Source: Obesumbacterium proteus (GTDB lineage: Bacteria > Pseudomonadota > Gammaproteobacteria > Enterobacterales > Enterobacteriaceae). Taken from it: DNA of 64,000 nucleotides. This document shows positions 43,733-52,725 of the stretch, one piece after another. The position numbers and the translations under genes were made by a program. The first letter of the stretch is position 1, and the number at the start of each line of letters is the position of its first letter. The stretch spans positions 620,001 to 684,000 of the forward strand of contig NZ_CP014608.1 of the NCBI RefSeq assembly GCF_001586165.1, in the 5' to 3' direction. The notes under the pieces are model-generated. The model did no database searches and had not been told where the DNA came from. It saw only the letters and a list, made by a program, of their open reading frames with translations.

Positions 43733-44206
43733 TCACTCTTTGAGCAAAGCCCCTTCGTAGACTAATTGACGCCATGCTTCGTAAACCACCACTGAAACTG
43801 CGTTAGACAGGTTCATGCTGCGGCTGCTGGCGAGCATCGGGATACGGATCTTCTGTTGTGCTGGAAGTGCATCCAAAATGTAGGCGGGTAGGCCACGTGT
43901 TTCTGGGCCAAACACCAGATAATCTCCGGCCTGATAGCTCACGGCGCTATGCGCTGGAGTACCTTTAGTAGTTAATGCAAACAGGCGTTCTGGCTTTTCG
44001 CTATCGAGAAACGCTTGATAGTCATGGTGTTTCTTCAGCGTAGCAAATTCGTGATAGTCCAAACCTGCGCGACGTAAGCGTTTGTCATCCCATGTGAAGC
44101 CTAAGGGTTCAATGAGGTGCAAGCTAAAGCCAGTATTGGCGCAAAGACGGATGATATTGCCGGTATTCGGTGGGATTTCAGGTTCAAATAAAACGATATT
44201 AAGCAT
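43733..44206 (-). CDS. trmL: tRNA (cytidine/uridine-2'-O-)-methyltransferase
   Basis: Methylates the wobble ribose of two tRNA-Leu species. 157 aa SPOUT enzyme with the trefoil-knot segments VFGPETRGLPAYIL, KIRIPMLASSRSMNLSNAVSVVVYE. Start at 44206 (MLNIVLFEPEIPPNTGN), the E. coli length. Convergent with cysE; downstream of cpxA. Confidence 0.98.
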   Translation of the reverse strand: MLNIVLFEPEIPPNTGNIIRLCANTGFSLHLIEPLGFTWDDKRLRRAGLDYHEFATLKKHHDYQAFLDSEKPERLFALTTKGTPAHSAVSYQAGDYLVFGPETRGLPAYILDALPAQQKIRIPMLASSRSMNLSNAVSVVVYEAWRQLVYEGALLKE

Positions 44207-44248
44207 GTGATGCGCCCCCAAGGTCAGGGGGCGCATTATACTCCAAAC

Positions 44249-45619
44249 TTATCGCGTATAAAGCGGAAGCCAAAGTGTCAGGCGTAAACCGCCCAGCGGG
44301 CTGTCTTCGGCTTTCACCCAGCCGTTATGCTGTTCAACCACGGTTTCTACGATAGCGAGGCCCAAACCGGTTCCTCCCGACTCGCGATCGCGCGCTTCAT
44401 CGGTGCGGTAGAACGGCCGGAAAATTTGCTCGCGATCTTCTGGTGCAACGCCCGGGCCATCATCATCAACGTGGATAGTGATGCCCTGATTATCGCAGCT
44501 AAACGTCACCGCAATCTGATGATGAGAGTAACGCAGCGCGTTACGCACGATATTTTCAACGGCACTATCCAGAGCGGCATGGCTGCCAAATAGTGGCCAA
44601 GGCCCTGGAGGGCTGATGATCTCTAGCGTTTTCCCAACCTGCTCGGCCTCAAACTTCGCATTGTCTAGCACGTCATCCCAAAGCTCATCGGCTTTCAAAT
44701 GCTCGCGTTCTAGCTCGGTTTTATGCTGATTACGGGATAGCGCCAGCAGATCGTTAATCATGCTGTCGAGGCGATGCGCCTCCATCTCAATGCGTGACAG
44801 TTCGTTGTATTCACCATGGCGGCGGCGCATCAGCGCGGTGGCGAGCTGCAAGCGCGTGAGCGGCGTTCTTAGCTCATGCGAAATATCAGAGATCAAACGC
44901 TGCTGTGCGTTGACCATACGTTCAAGCGCGCTGACCATTTGGTTAAAGCTAGCGCCTGTGGCTAAGAACTCCTGCGGGCCAGCCTCCAGTTCCGGATGCT
45001 GTTTAAGGTTACCGCTGGCAACATCATCGGCGGCGTTTTTAAGCTTACGAGCGGGGCTTGCGAGGCTCCATGCGAGCCAAAGCAGCAGCGGCGAGCTGAT
45101 AAGCATGGTGACAAGCAACAGCAGCAGCGGTCGGTCAAACATCAGGTTGATGAAATCAGACTGAGGGCTGCTTGCAGGGCGAACCAGATAGAGCTGGTAG
45201 TTATCTTCGCCATCACGAATAGGGAATGGCCCCAACATTTCGAGTCGGCCATATTTTTTCTTTTTCGGCTGGTCTGCGTTATCAGACTGGCCGATAAAGT
45301 TACGTACAATCTGCATTTCATTGCGTTGAGCGCCGATAACGCGCCCTTCGCTTGTCACCAGCAGAAGGCGTTGACCCGGAGGTGACCATTTATCAATGGC
45401 GCGGAACAAACGGCGCCACCACATCAAGTCATTCGCCGGATCAACAGCTAGCTCTGCTTCTACGTGCTGCTCCAGCATAATGCCTTGACGGCGTTCACTG
45501 TCCAGTAATGAGGTTAGCTGGCGTGAATCGAGCTTGGGCAGCATGAGCACCACCATCAGCACCAACGCCAGCGTTAACCAGAAAATGGCAAAGATACGTG
45601 CCGTAAGGCTATTAATCAT
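44249..45619 (-). CDS. cpxA: Envelope stress sensor kinase CpxA
   Basis: 456 aa from the ATG at 45619, which overlaps the cpxR stop by ATGA. Two membrane helices (AIFWLTLALVLMVVLML and LLLLLVTMLISSPLLLWLAW) flank a periplasmic sensor domain that CpxP inhibits. HAMP, the H-box SDISHELRTPLTRLQ and ATP lid motifs DDDGPGV and GTGLGLAIVE follow. Phosphorylates CpxR. Confidence 0.98.
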   Translation of the reverse strand: MINSLTARIFAIFWLTLALVLMVVLMLPKLDSRQLTSLLDSERRQGIMLEQHVEAELAVDPANDLMWWRRLFRAIDKWSPPGQRLLLVTSEGRVIGAQRNEMQIVRNFIGQSDNADQPKKKKYGRLEMLGPFPIRDGEDNYQLYLVRPASSPQSDFINLMFDRPLLLLLVTMLISSPLLLWLAWSLASPARKLKNAADDVASGNLKQHPELEAGPQEFLATGASFNQMVSALERMVNAQQRLISDISHELRTPLTRLQLATALMRRRHGEYNELSRIEMEAHRLDSMINDLLALSRNQHKTELEREHLKADELWDDVLDNAKFEAEQVGKTLEIISPPGPWPLFGSHAALDSAVENIVRNALRYSHHQIAVTFSCDNQGITIHVDDDGPGVAPEDREQIFRPFYRTDEARDRESGGTGLGLAIVETVVEQHNGWVKAEDSPLGGLRLTLWLPLYTR

Positions 45620-46314
45620 GAAACAGACACCATCAGATAACCGCGACCACGCAGCGTTTTGAACCAAGGCTGGCCATCTTTACGTTCTGGCAGCTTACGG
45701 CGCAGGTTGGAAATATGCATATCAATCGCGCGGTCAAAAGGTGTTAGGCGTTTGCCTAGCACTTCTTGGCTTAAATGTTCACGTGACACCACCTGACCCA
45801 AATGCTGTGCTAGCAAATAGAGCAAGGTAAATTCAGTGCCGGTGAGCTCTAAGGTTTCCCCATCAAAGCTGGCTTCCTGACGCCCTGGATTGAGCAGCAG
45901 GTGATCCACTTCCAGCGTTGGCGCATTGCTTTCGTTGCTTTGCTGCTGTTCGTTCCAGTTGGAGCGACGCAGAATGGCACGAATACGTGCAACCAGTTCA
46001 CGATCGTTAAATGGTTTTGGCAGATAGTCATCTGCACCAAGCTCAAGACCCAATACGCGGTCCAGTTCGCTACCGCGAGCCGTGAGCATAATTACCGGCG
46101 TTTGATGATGTTGGCGCACTTCTTTCAAAGTATCGATGCCGTTTTTCTTTGGCATCATTACGTCGAGCAATAATAAATCAATGCTGGAATCTAAAAGCTC
46201 CAGAGCCTGTTCGCCATCGTGCGCTACCACGACGCTAAAACCTTCTAAATCAAGCAGTTCTTGCAGCAGTGACGTCAGTTCGCGATCGTCATCAACCAGT
46301 AAAATTTTATTCAT
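45616..46314 (-). CDS. cpxR: Envelope stress response regulator CpxR
   Basis: 232 aa OmpR-type regulator. Receiver with Asp9/Asp10 and phosphorylated Asp51 (LLLLDVMMPKK), Lys in GADDYLPKPF, and a winged-helix C-terminal domain (LTPFDRAIDMHISNLRRKL). Controls envelope quality genes including cpxP and itself. Divergent from cpxP with a CpxR box in between. Confidence 0.98.
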   Translation of the reverse strand: MNKILLVDDDRELTSLLQELLDLEGFSVVVAHDGEQALELLDSSIDLLLLDVMMPKKNGIDTLKEVRQHHQTPVIMLTARGSELDRVLGLELGADDYLPKPFNDRELVARIRAILRRSNWNEQQQSNESNAPTLEVDHLLLNPGRQEASFDGETLELTGTEFTLLYLLAQHLGQVVSREHLSQEVLGKRLTPFDRAIDMHISNLRRKLPERKDGQPWFKTLRGRGYLMVSVS

Positions 46315-46367
46315 AGGTGTTTACCTCCTGACGCAAAATACGACAACAAGTGCCGCTATTCCATGAC

Positions 46368-46382
46368 TTTACTTAGTTTTAC
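46368..46382 (-). promoter_or_regulatory. CpxR-binding box
   Basis: Read on the minus strand, GTAAAACTAAGTAAA is a perfect GTAAA-N5-GTAAA tandem. It lies 80 bp before cpxP and about 55 bp before cpxR, so it can serve both genes. Confidence 0.88.
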
Positions 46383-46462
46383 ATGCACTGACGCTAGTTT
46401 TCAGGCCCCGAGTTACACTGATTCTCGTTGATTCACATAAGCGAGCCAAAGCAAAGGAGTAG

Positions 46463-46939
46463 ATGATGCGTAAAGTAACCTCGTTAGCCATGACTTTGAT
46501 GCTTGCGATGGCCTCTACCGCAGCATTTGCCGATGGCACTCAACAAAACGGTATGTTGTATCAAAGTATGGATCATAACCGCATGTTTGACGGTGTGAAT
46601 CTTACCGAACATCAGCGTCAACAAATGCGCGATTTGATGCAACTAGCGCGACATGATTTACCCCGCGTTGATATAGCGGAGGCTGAAGCCATGCATAATC
46701 TGGTAACGGCAGAAAAGTTCGATGAAGCCGCAGTGCGGCAGTTAGCCGAAAAAATGGCTCAGGAGAGTATAAACCGTCAGGTTGAAATGGCGAAAATTCG
46801 CAACCAGATGTACAACCTGCTGACTCCCGAGCAAAAGGCCCAGTTAAATGAGCGTTACCAGCAACGCATTGCCAGTTGGCAGCAGCAGGTAGCGACCATG
46901 CAGAATACTTCAGCCCTGAAGTTAGGTACGAAAGAGTAG
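46463..46939 (+). CDS. cpxP: Periplasmic inhibitor/adaptor CpxP
   Basis: 158 aa with a signal peptide (MRKVTSLAMTLMLAMASTAAFA) and the two LTxxQ motifs, LTEHQRQQ and LTPEQKAQ, of the Spy/CpxP fold. It binds and silences the CpxA sensor and delivers misfolded proteins to DegP. Start may be the first or second of two adjacent Met codons. Its 3' end gives rise to CpxQ. Confidence 0.97.
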   Translation: MMRKVTSLAMTLMLAMASTAAFADGTQQNGMLYQSMDHNRMFDGVNLTEHQRQQMRDLMQLARHDLPRVDIAEAEAMHNLVTAEKFDEAAVRQLAEKMAQESINRQVEMAKIRNQMYNLLTPEQKAQLNERYQQRIASWQQQVATMQNTSALKLGTKE

Positions 46940-46946
46940 CACCCTG

Positions 46947-47003
46947 TTTTTCCTTGCCATAGACACCATCCCTGTCTTCCCCACCTTGCGGTGGGGTTTT
47001 TTT
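46947..47003 (+). ncRNA. cpxQ: CpxQ sRNA from the cpxP 3' UTR
   Basis: The stretch TTTTTCCTTGCCATAGACAC, then CATCCCTGTCTTCC and the cpxP terminator matches E. coli CpxQ as I recall it. CpxQ is cut from cpxP mRNA by RNase E, binds Hfq and represses inner-membrane and envelope mRNAs during Cpx stress. The 5' end is estimated from the E. coli form. Confidence 0.85.
46979..47003 (+). terminator. Terminator of cpxP / CpxQ
   Basis: CCCCACC-ttgc-GGTGGGG (46979-46996) followed by seven T; it also provides the 3' end of CpxQ. Confidence 0.93.
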
Positions 47004-47103
47004 GTCTGCGATTTAACGATCGGTATCGTGTCATTTCCCGAGTGGCTTTTTTTTGTCATTAATTCGCTATACTGAACAGCCCTAATCGTTAAAGGAAATT
47101 TTC

Positions 47104-48006
47104 ATGGACCAGCAGTATGCACGGTTAGTCAAAACCGCTGCGCTGGGAGCCACGGTAACTGCCACCGCTCTCCTTATTATTAAAACGCTTGCCTGGTGGC
47201 ATACTGGCTCAGTGAGCCTATTGGCGTCGCTGGTGGATTCTGTGGTTGATATCGCGGCCTCGCTGACAAACCTGTTTGTGGTTCGCTATTCCCTGCAGCC
47301 AGCTGATGAAGAACACACTTTTGGCCACGGTAAAGCTGAATCGCTGGCCGCGCTGGCTCAAGGTATGTTTATTTCTGGTTCCGCGCTGTTTCTGTTCCTT
47401 ACCGGATTCCAGCACCTTATCAATCCAGAGCCGATGACCGATCCCGGCCTAGGGATTGGGGTAACCATTATCGCTTTAGCCTGCACGATGGTGTTGGTCA
47501 CTTTCCAGCGTTGGGTCGTGCGTAAAACGCGTAGTCAGGCGGTGCGTGCCGATATGCTGCATTATCAGTCCGACGTGATGATGAACGGCGCGATTCTTAT
47601 TTCTCTGGGGCTGAGCTGGTATGGCTTTACTCGTGCAGACTCCCTGTTTGCATTGGGGATTGGGGTTTACATCCTGTATAGCGCGCTGCGTATGGGATAT
47701 GAAGCCGTGCAGTCTTTGCTGGATCGGGCTTTGGACGACGATGAAAGGCAAGCGATCATTGATATTGTGCACGCATGGCCGGGCGTTAGCGGCGTGCATG
47801 ATCTAAGAACCCGTCAGTCTGGGCCGACTCGTTTTATTCAGTTACATATTGAGATGGACGATAACCTGCCTTTAATTCAGGCTCATGGCATTGCTGAACA
47901 AGTTGAGCAGGCGATTTTGCGACGTTTTCCTGGTTCGGACGTGATTATCCATCAAGACCCCTGTTCGGTGGTACCTGATGGGCAAAAAGGGCATTGGGAG
48001 CTCTAA
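47104..48006 (+). CDS. fieF: Ferrous-iron/zinc efflux pump
   Basis: 300 aa cation-diffusion facilitator (YiiP type), six membrane helices and a cytoplasmic metal-binding tail. Metal site A residues Asp45 and Asp49 (SLVDSVVDI) and HYQSDVMMNG are present, and a cytoplasmic site in FIQLHIEMDD and GSDVIIHQDP. Exports iron(II) or zinc by proton antiport. Confidence 0.97.
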   Translation: MDQQYARLVKTAALGATVTATALLIIKTLAWWHTGSVSLLASLVDSVVDIAASLTNLFVVRYSLQPADEEHTFGHGKAESLAALAQGMFISGSALFLFLTGFQHLINPEPMTDPGLGIGVTIIALACTMVLVTFQRWVVRKTRSQAVRADMLHYQSDVMMNGAILISLGLSWYGFTRADSLFALGIGVYILYSALRMGYEAVQSLLDRALDDDERQAIIDIVHAWPGVSGVHDLRTRQSGPTRFIQLHIEMDDNLPLIQAHGIAEQVEQAILRRFPGSDVIIHQDPCSVVPDGQKGHWEL

Positions 48007-48104
48007 TCACGGCTAAACTATAAGAAATAATGTTATTAGTGTGGTGGGTTTCTAAATTTATTCTTTAAGTGCTTGGGAATTTTTTTACCACAAACTAGAC
48101 TGAC

Positions 48105-48118
48105 CTGAATCAATTCAG
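48105..48118. promoter_or_regulatory. Cra (FruR) operator of pfkA
   Basis: CTGAATCAATTCAG fits the Cra consensus TGAATC(G/A)ATTCA. It lies directly upstream of TATAAT (48133-48138), the likely -10, where a bound repressor would block the -35 region. In E. coli pfkA is repressed by Cra. Confidence 0.82.
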
Positions 48119-48261
48119 CTGGATAACTTTGATATAATATTCAGCAGTAGCAGCGATAAACGTTCATTTTTTATACCTGTGTCCTGTACCACATATAATA
48201 ACGTTTAGCGCGATGGCGAAAACAATTCTTAAGAATAGCATCTACAAGCTCAGAGGTAGTC

Positions 48262-49224
48262 ATGATCAAGAAAATCGGTGTATTGACGAGTGGCGGTGAC
48301 GCTCCAGGTATGAACGCTGCGATCCGTGGTGTTGTACGTGCAGCGTTAGCGAAAGGGTTAGAAGTCTACGGTATTGAGGACGGCTACCTTGGCTTGTACG
48401 AAGGTCGAATGAAGCAGCTGGATCGCTCTAGCGTTTCTGACATGATTAACCGCGGTGGTACTTTCTTGGGTTCTGCGCGTTTCCCAGAATTCCGTGACGA
48501 TAAAGTCCGTGAGAAAGCCGTTGATAACATGCGTAAAGTGGGTTTAGACGCATTGGTTGTTATCGGTGGTGATGGTTCATACATGGGTGCGAAGCGCATC
48601 ACTGAAATGGGCTTCCCTTGCATTGGTTTGCCGGGCACCATTGATAACGACGTAGCCGGTACCGACTACACCATTGGTTACTTCACCGCGTTAGAAACCG
48701 TGGTTGAAGCGATTGACCGTCTGCGTGATACCTCTTCTTCTCACCAGCGTATTTCTATCGTTGAAGTGATGGGCTGCTACTGTGGCGATTTGACTCTGGC
48801 GGCGGCGATTGCCGGTGGCTGTGAGTTCATCGTTCTGCCAGAAGTTGAGTTCAAACGCGAAGATCTGGTTAACGAAATCAAAGCGGGCATCATCAAGGGT
48901 AAAAAACACGCGATTGTGGCTATCACCGAGCATATCTGTGATATCGATGAGTTGGCGAAACACATCGAGCAAGAAACCGGCCGTGAAACTCGCGCAACTG
49001 TACTGGGCCACATCCAGCGTGGTGGCGCGCCAGTCGCTTATGACCGCATTCTGGCTTCCCGCATGGGCGCATACTCCATTGAGCTGCTGCTGCAGGGCTA
49101 TGGCGGCCGTTGCGTTGGTATTCAGAACGAAAAGCTGGTTCACCATGACATCATTGACGCTGTTGAAAACATGAAGCGTCCGTTCAAAGGTGACTGGTTA
49201 GAAACCGCGAAAGTGCTGTACTAA
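48262..49224 (+). CDS. pfkA: 6-phosphofructokinase I
   Basis: Committed step of glycolysis. 320 aa, the E. coli length. ATP site TSGGDAPGMNAAIRG and IGGDGSYMGA; catalytic GTIDNDVAGTDYT; substrate segment VEVMGCYCGDL. Transcribed alone between fieF and sbp, under a Cra operator. Confidence 0.99.
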   Translation: MIKKIGVLTSGGDAPGMNAAIRGVVRAALAKGLEVYGIEDGYLGLYEGRMKQLDRSSVSDMINRGGTFLGSARFPEFRDDKVREKAVDNMRKVGLDALVVIGGDGSYMGAKRITEMGFPCIGLPGTIDNDVAGTDYTIGYFTALETVVEAIDRLRDTSSSHQRISIVEVMGCYCGDLTLAAAIAGGCEFIVLPEVEFKREDLVNEIKAGIIKGKKHAIVAITEHICDIDELAKHIEQETGRETRATVLGHIQRGGAPVAYDRILASRMGAYSIELLLQGYGGRCVGIQNEKLVHHDIIDAVENMKRPFKGDWLETAKVLY

Positions 49225-49256
49225 TCGTTTCACAAATTAAAAGTGAATCTGATTCT

Positions 49257-49280
49257 AAAAGCCCCTTCTTGGGGCTTTTT
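49257..49280 (+). terminator. Terminator after pfkA
   Basis: AAAAGCCCC-ttctt-GGGGCTTTTT (49257-49280). Confidence 0.92.
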
Positions 49281-49428
49281 GCTTTTCTCTACGAATAAAT
49301 CCGCTGAGTAAAATGCTTTCTATTATTCCTCGACGGTATAACTGTATCTTTTTTATTCTTTAATGATTTCTCGGGTTTCTGGCAGGCTCTACCTTAACTT
49401 CTTGGGGACAAAGTTTTGGAGAGCGGTG

Positions 49429-50418
49429 ATGCATAAATTCGGGATTGGGCTGTCGTTACTGCTGGTGGCTACCGGTGCACTGGCAAAAGATATTCAGTTG
49501 CTAAACGTTTCTTACGATCCAACGCGAGAGCTTTATCAACAATACAACGAGGCTTTCAGCAAACACTATAAGCAAGAAACGGGCGATAACGTGACGATCA
49601 GGCAGTCTCATGGCGGATCGGGTAAGCAGGCGACTTCGGTCATCAACGGTATCGAAGCCGATGTCGTCACGCTCGCGCTGGCTTGTGACGTTGACGCCAT
49701 CGCTGAACGCGGCCGTATTGATAAAAACTGGATCAAACGCCTACCGGATAACTCCGCGCCTTACACCTCGACCATTGTATTTTTGGTACGTAAAGGCAAT
49801 CCCAAGCAGATCCACGACTGGAATGATTTAATCAAGCCGGGCGTTGCCATTATCACGCCTAACCCAAAAACCTCAGGTGGCGCTCGCTGGAACTATTTAG
49901 GCGCATGGGGTTATGCATTGCAGAACAACAACAACGATCAGGCGAAAGCGAAAGAGTTCGTGAAGGCGCTGTATAAGAACGTTGAGGTGCTGGATTCTGG
50001 CGCGCGTGGCGCAACCAATACCTTTGTTGAGCGAGGTATCGGTGATGTGCTGATCGCATGGGAAAATGAAGCGTTGCTGGCACAGCATGAGCTGGGCAAA
50101 GATCAGTTTGAAATCGTGACGCCAAGCGTTTCTATTCTGGCTGAACCAACGGTATCTGTTGTTGATAAAGTAGTTGATAAGCGCGGCACGCGTCAGGTGG
50201 CCGATGAATATTTGAAGTATCTGTATTCACCGGAAGGGCAAACTATCGCGGCGAAGAACTACTACCGCCCGCGTGACGAGGCCATTGCCAAACAATACAG
50301 CCAGCAGTTCCCACAGCTGAAGCTCTTTACCGTTGACCAAGTCTTTGGCGGCTGGCAGAAAGCGCAGAAAGAGCACTTTTCAACCGGCGGCGAGTTTGAT
50401 CAAATCTCGCAGCGATAA
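49429..50418 (+). CDS. sbp: Periplasmic sulfate-binding protein
   Basis: 329 aa from the ATG at 49429, with GGAGAG upstream. Signal peptide (GIGLSLLLVATGALA) then the sulfate-binding fold with LLNVSYDPTRELY, SHGGSGKQATSV and TSGGARWNYLGAWGYAL. Delivers sulfate to the CysTWA importer. Expected to respond to CysB; no site was assigned. Confidence 0.97.
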   Translation: MHKFGIGLSLLLVATGALAKDIQLLNVSYDPTRELYQQYNEAFSKHYKQETGDNVTIRQSHGGSGKQATSVINGIEADVVTLALACDVDAIAERGRIDKNWIKRLPDNSAPYTSTIVFLVRKGNPKQIHDWNDLIKPGVAIITPNPKTSGGARWNYLGAWGYALQNNNNDQAKAKEFVKALYKNVEVLDSGARGATNTFVERGIGDVLIAWENEALLAQHELGKDQFEIVTPSVSILAEPTVSVVDKVVDKRGTRQVADEYLKYLYSPEGQTIAAKNYYRPRDEAIAKQYSQQFPQLKLFTVDQVFGGWQKAQKEHFSTGGEFDQISQR

Positions 50419-50433
50419 AATGTCAGATATAAA

Positions 50434-50458
50434 AAAACCCCGGAGAACCGGGGTTTTT
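50434..50458. terminator. Bidirectional terminator sbp / tpiA
   Basis: CCCCGG-agaa-CCGGGG (50438-50453) with an A tract before and T tract after, between convergent genes. Confidence 0.92.
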
Positions 50459-50481
50459 GCGTTTAAAGCATAAAAAAGCGA

Positions 50482-51249
50482 TTAGGCTTTTTTAGCTTCA
50501 GCTGCTGCTTTAACAATAACTGCGAAAGCGTCAGCTTTCAGAGATGCACCGCCAACCAGCGCGCCATCGATGTCTGGCTGGGTGAACAGCTCAGCAGCGT
50601 TAGCGGCATTCACAGAACCACCGTACTGAATGATCACTTCTTCAGCGGCTTCAGCGTTGTGCTTAGCGATATGGTCACGGATGAATTTGTGAACGGCCTG
50701 AGCCTGTGCTGGAGTTGCAGATTTGCCAGTACCGATTGCCCATACTGGTTCGTAAGCGATGACTGCACCTTTGAACACCTGAGCGCCCATGGTTTTCAGC
50801 ACGGCGTCTAACTGACGCGCACAAACTTCCTGAGTTTTGCCTGCTTCGTTTTCTGCGTCGGTTTCACCGATGCACAGAACTGGGATTAAACCTGCTTCTT
50901 TAACCGCTGCGAATTTCTCAGCAATGAACTCGTCGCTTTCTTTGTGGTAAGTACGGCGCTCTGAATGGCCGATAATGATGTATTTAGCACCAACATCTTT
51001 CAGCATCTGAGCAGAAGTTTCACCAGTGAATGCGCCAGATGCGTTGATACCAACGTCTTGCGCGCCCAGAGCGATACGAGAACCTGCCAGAGTATGTGCA
51101 GCCTGATCCAGATAGATAGTTGGTGGCGCGATAGCAACGTCACAGTTGGCCACTTCGCTCAGTTCGTTACGCAGCGCAAGGATCAGTTCGTTGACCATGT
51201 GGTGGCTGCCGTTGAGTTTCCAGTTGCCCATGACTAATGGTTGACGCAT
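50482..51249 (-). CDS. tpiA: Triosephosphate isomerase
   Basis: Interconverts DHAP and glyceraldehyde-3-phosphate. 255 aa from the ATG at 51249 (MRQPLVMGNWKLNGS). Catalytic Lys in GNWKLNG, His in IIGHSERRTY, Glu in AYEPVWAIGTGK, phosphate loop QYGGSVNAANA. An extension to 51276 is not needed. Confidence 0.99.
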   Translation of the reverse strand: MRQPLVMGNWKLNGSHHMVNELILALRNELSEVANCDVAIAPPTIYLDQAAHTLAGSRIALGAQDVGINASGAFTGETSAQMLKDVGAKYIIIGHSERRTYHKESDEFIAEKFAAVKEAGLIPVLCIGETDAENEAGKTQEVCARQLDAVLKTMGAQVFKGAVIAYEPVWAIGTGKSATPAQAQAVHKFIRDHIAKHNAEAAEEVIIQYGGSVNAANAAELFTQPDIDGALVGGASLKADAFAVIVKAAAEAKKA

Positions 51250-51375
51250 TTTCATTTCTCCAATTCGGGAACACATAATCGTAAAAGTCTGCCTTACGGC
51301 ATTGTCTGTAAATCAGTATAGAAAGCTCGCGACTAAGAAGTTTTGTTTTCCATCATGAAATACGAAAGGATGCGA

Positions 51376-52068
51376 TTAAGTTGCATTATCTGATAGCGAC
51401 AGCTTAATCGGTTCAACAGCGAAAGTAATACCTTTTTCTGCGCTATCTGACACCACATAGCGCAATGCCCCATCGTTTTGGGCGAAATAGAGCTGGCCTT
51501 TCCCTTTATTCAACAGTGAGGAGACTTTCGCGGTGCACTGATCAAAGGACAGTGTAGGCGAAAAATGCCGCATGATGGCGGCCATATAATTTACCGCCAG
51601 CGCACGTGATGCTTTGTCTTTGTCATCCGGCTTCACTGCTTTTTTATCCTCAGCTTTCCCGCTCTCTTTTTCATCTTTTACGGGAACGGGCGGGATATAG
51701 GTCATCTGTAAGCTTTTAATCTTGCCGGTGCCTTTTTCTAGCACCACGGAAGAGTAGAGATCGTCGTTGATTTTACTCGCAGCGCGGGTAATGGCGGTTT
51801 CTTCATTTTTAACGCTGATAGCACGGTATTCATTGATGATGAGCGTTGGGTTTTCAATGTTGTATTTAGACCGGAACTCAACCAGCGTTAAATCGAATGT
51901 AGGTGCATTGGGGAGCAGATAAGGTGCCGCGGGAAGTTCGTCACTCAGGGAATGCTTTTCATCTGCTGCTGCATGAGCTGAGAAACTGATGGTGGTGGCC
52001 GTGGCCCACAGAAGCAGTATCGGTAAGAGAAAAACTTTGTTGGATGTGTAGCAACTCATTTTTTTCAT
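51376..52068 (-). CDS. yiiQ: Periplasmic DUF1454 protein
   Basis: 230 aa of unknown function. A signal peptide (KVFLLPILLLWATATTISFS, cleaved near AHA-AAD) precedes a soluble domain with APYLLPNAPTFDLTLVEFR, INEYRAI and ALRYVVSDSAEKGITFAVEP, as in E. coli YiiQ. A Lys/Asp-rich insert (about residues 132-152) makes it longer than the 199-aa E. coli form. Upstream of tpiA on the same strand. Confidence 0.92.
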   Translation of the reverse strand: MKKMSCYTSNKVFLLPILLLWATATTISFSAHAAADEKHSLSDELPAAPYLLPNAPTFDLTLVEFRSKYNIENPTLIINEYRAISVKNEETAITRAASKINDDLYSSVVLEKGTGKIKSLQMTYIPPVPVKDEKESGKAEDKKAVKPDDKDKASRALAVNYMAAIMRHFSPTLSFDQCTAKVSSLLNKGKGQLYFAQNDGALRYVVSDSAEKGITFAVEPIKLSLSDNAT

Positions 52069-52245
52069 TGTTGGTCTGATTTTCCAATCCGCTATTCTGA
52101 ATGCTGGTAATACACACGCCTGATACCTGATTAAAGCGTTTTCGGAGGGTGATTGTCAAAATTGTGTGCAAAATTCCCCGATGGCTAATCGAGATAAGGT
52201 AGACTTTGCCGCCATTAGGTTTAATTACGTAGGTAACGTCGGAAA

Positions 52246-52677
52246 ATGACCATTCAAAAATGGTGTTTCTCTTTTAACGGACGGATCGGGCGGCGCGATT
52301 TCTGGATTTGGATGGGATTGTGGGCGCTACTTTTAGTGATTATTTTTTCCATTGCGGGAAGCGGCTGGGTTTCGCTGCAAACGGCGGCATTTGGCTTGGT
52401 ATTCTCTCTCTGGCCAACGGCTGCGGTGCTGGTGAAGCGTTTGCACGATCGTAATAAGTCAGGCTGGTGGGCGCTGTTGGTGGTACTAGCATGGATGTTA
52501 GCTGCGGGGAATTGGAGCATGTTGGCCGAGATCTGGCAGTGGGGCGTTGGGCGTTTTATCCCTACGCTGATTGGCGTGATGATGCTGATTGACTGCGGTT
52601 CATTCGTGGGAACAGAAGGGGATAACCGATTTGGCCCAGAGCCTACGCCTGTCGATTTTAAGAACGCAGGGCGTTAA
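52246..52677 (+). CDS. yiiR: DUF805 inner-membrane protein
   Basis: 143 aa with four membrane segments and the DUF805 hallmarks FNGRIGRRDFWIW, KRLHDRNKSGWW and IDCGSFVGTEGDNRFGP. Function unknown. Divergent from yiiQ and convergent with fpr, as in E. coli. Confidence 0.93.
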   Translation: MTIQKWCFSFNGRIGRRDFWIWMGLWALLLVIIFSIAGSGWVSLQTAAFGLVFSLWPTAAVLVKRLHDRNKSGWWALLVVLAWMLAAGNWSMLAEIWQWGVGRFIPTLIGVMMLIDCGSFVGTEGDNRFGPEPTPVDFKNAGR

Positions 52678-52687
52678 ACCCAGAAAA

Positions 52688-52720
52688 GTGCCGGACAAAT
52701 TATCCGGCACCCGATCGTGA
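52688..52720 (-). terminator. Terminator after fpr
   Basis: GTGCCGGA (52688-52695) pairs with TCCGGCAC (52703-52710). Read leftward, the stem is followed by TTTTCTG, fitting termination of fpr; it may also slow yiiR transcripts. Confidence 0.7.
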
Positions 52721-52725
52721 TGCTA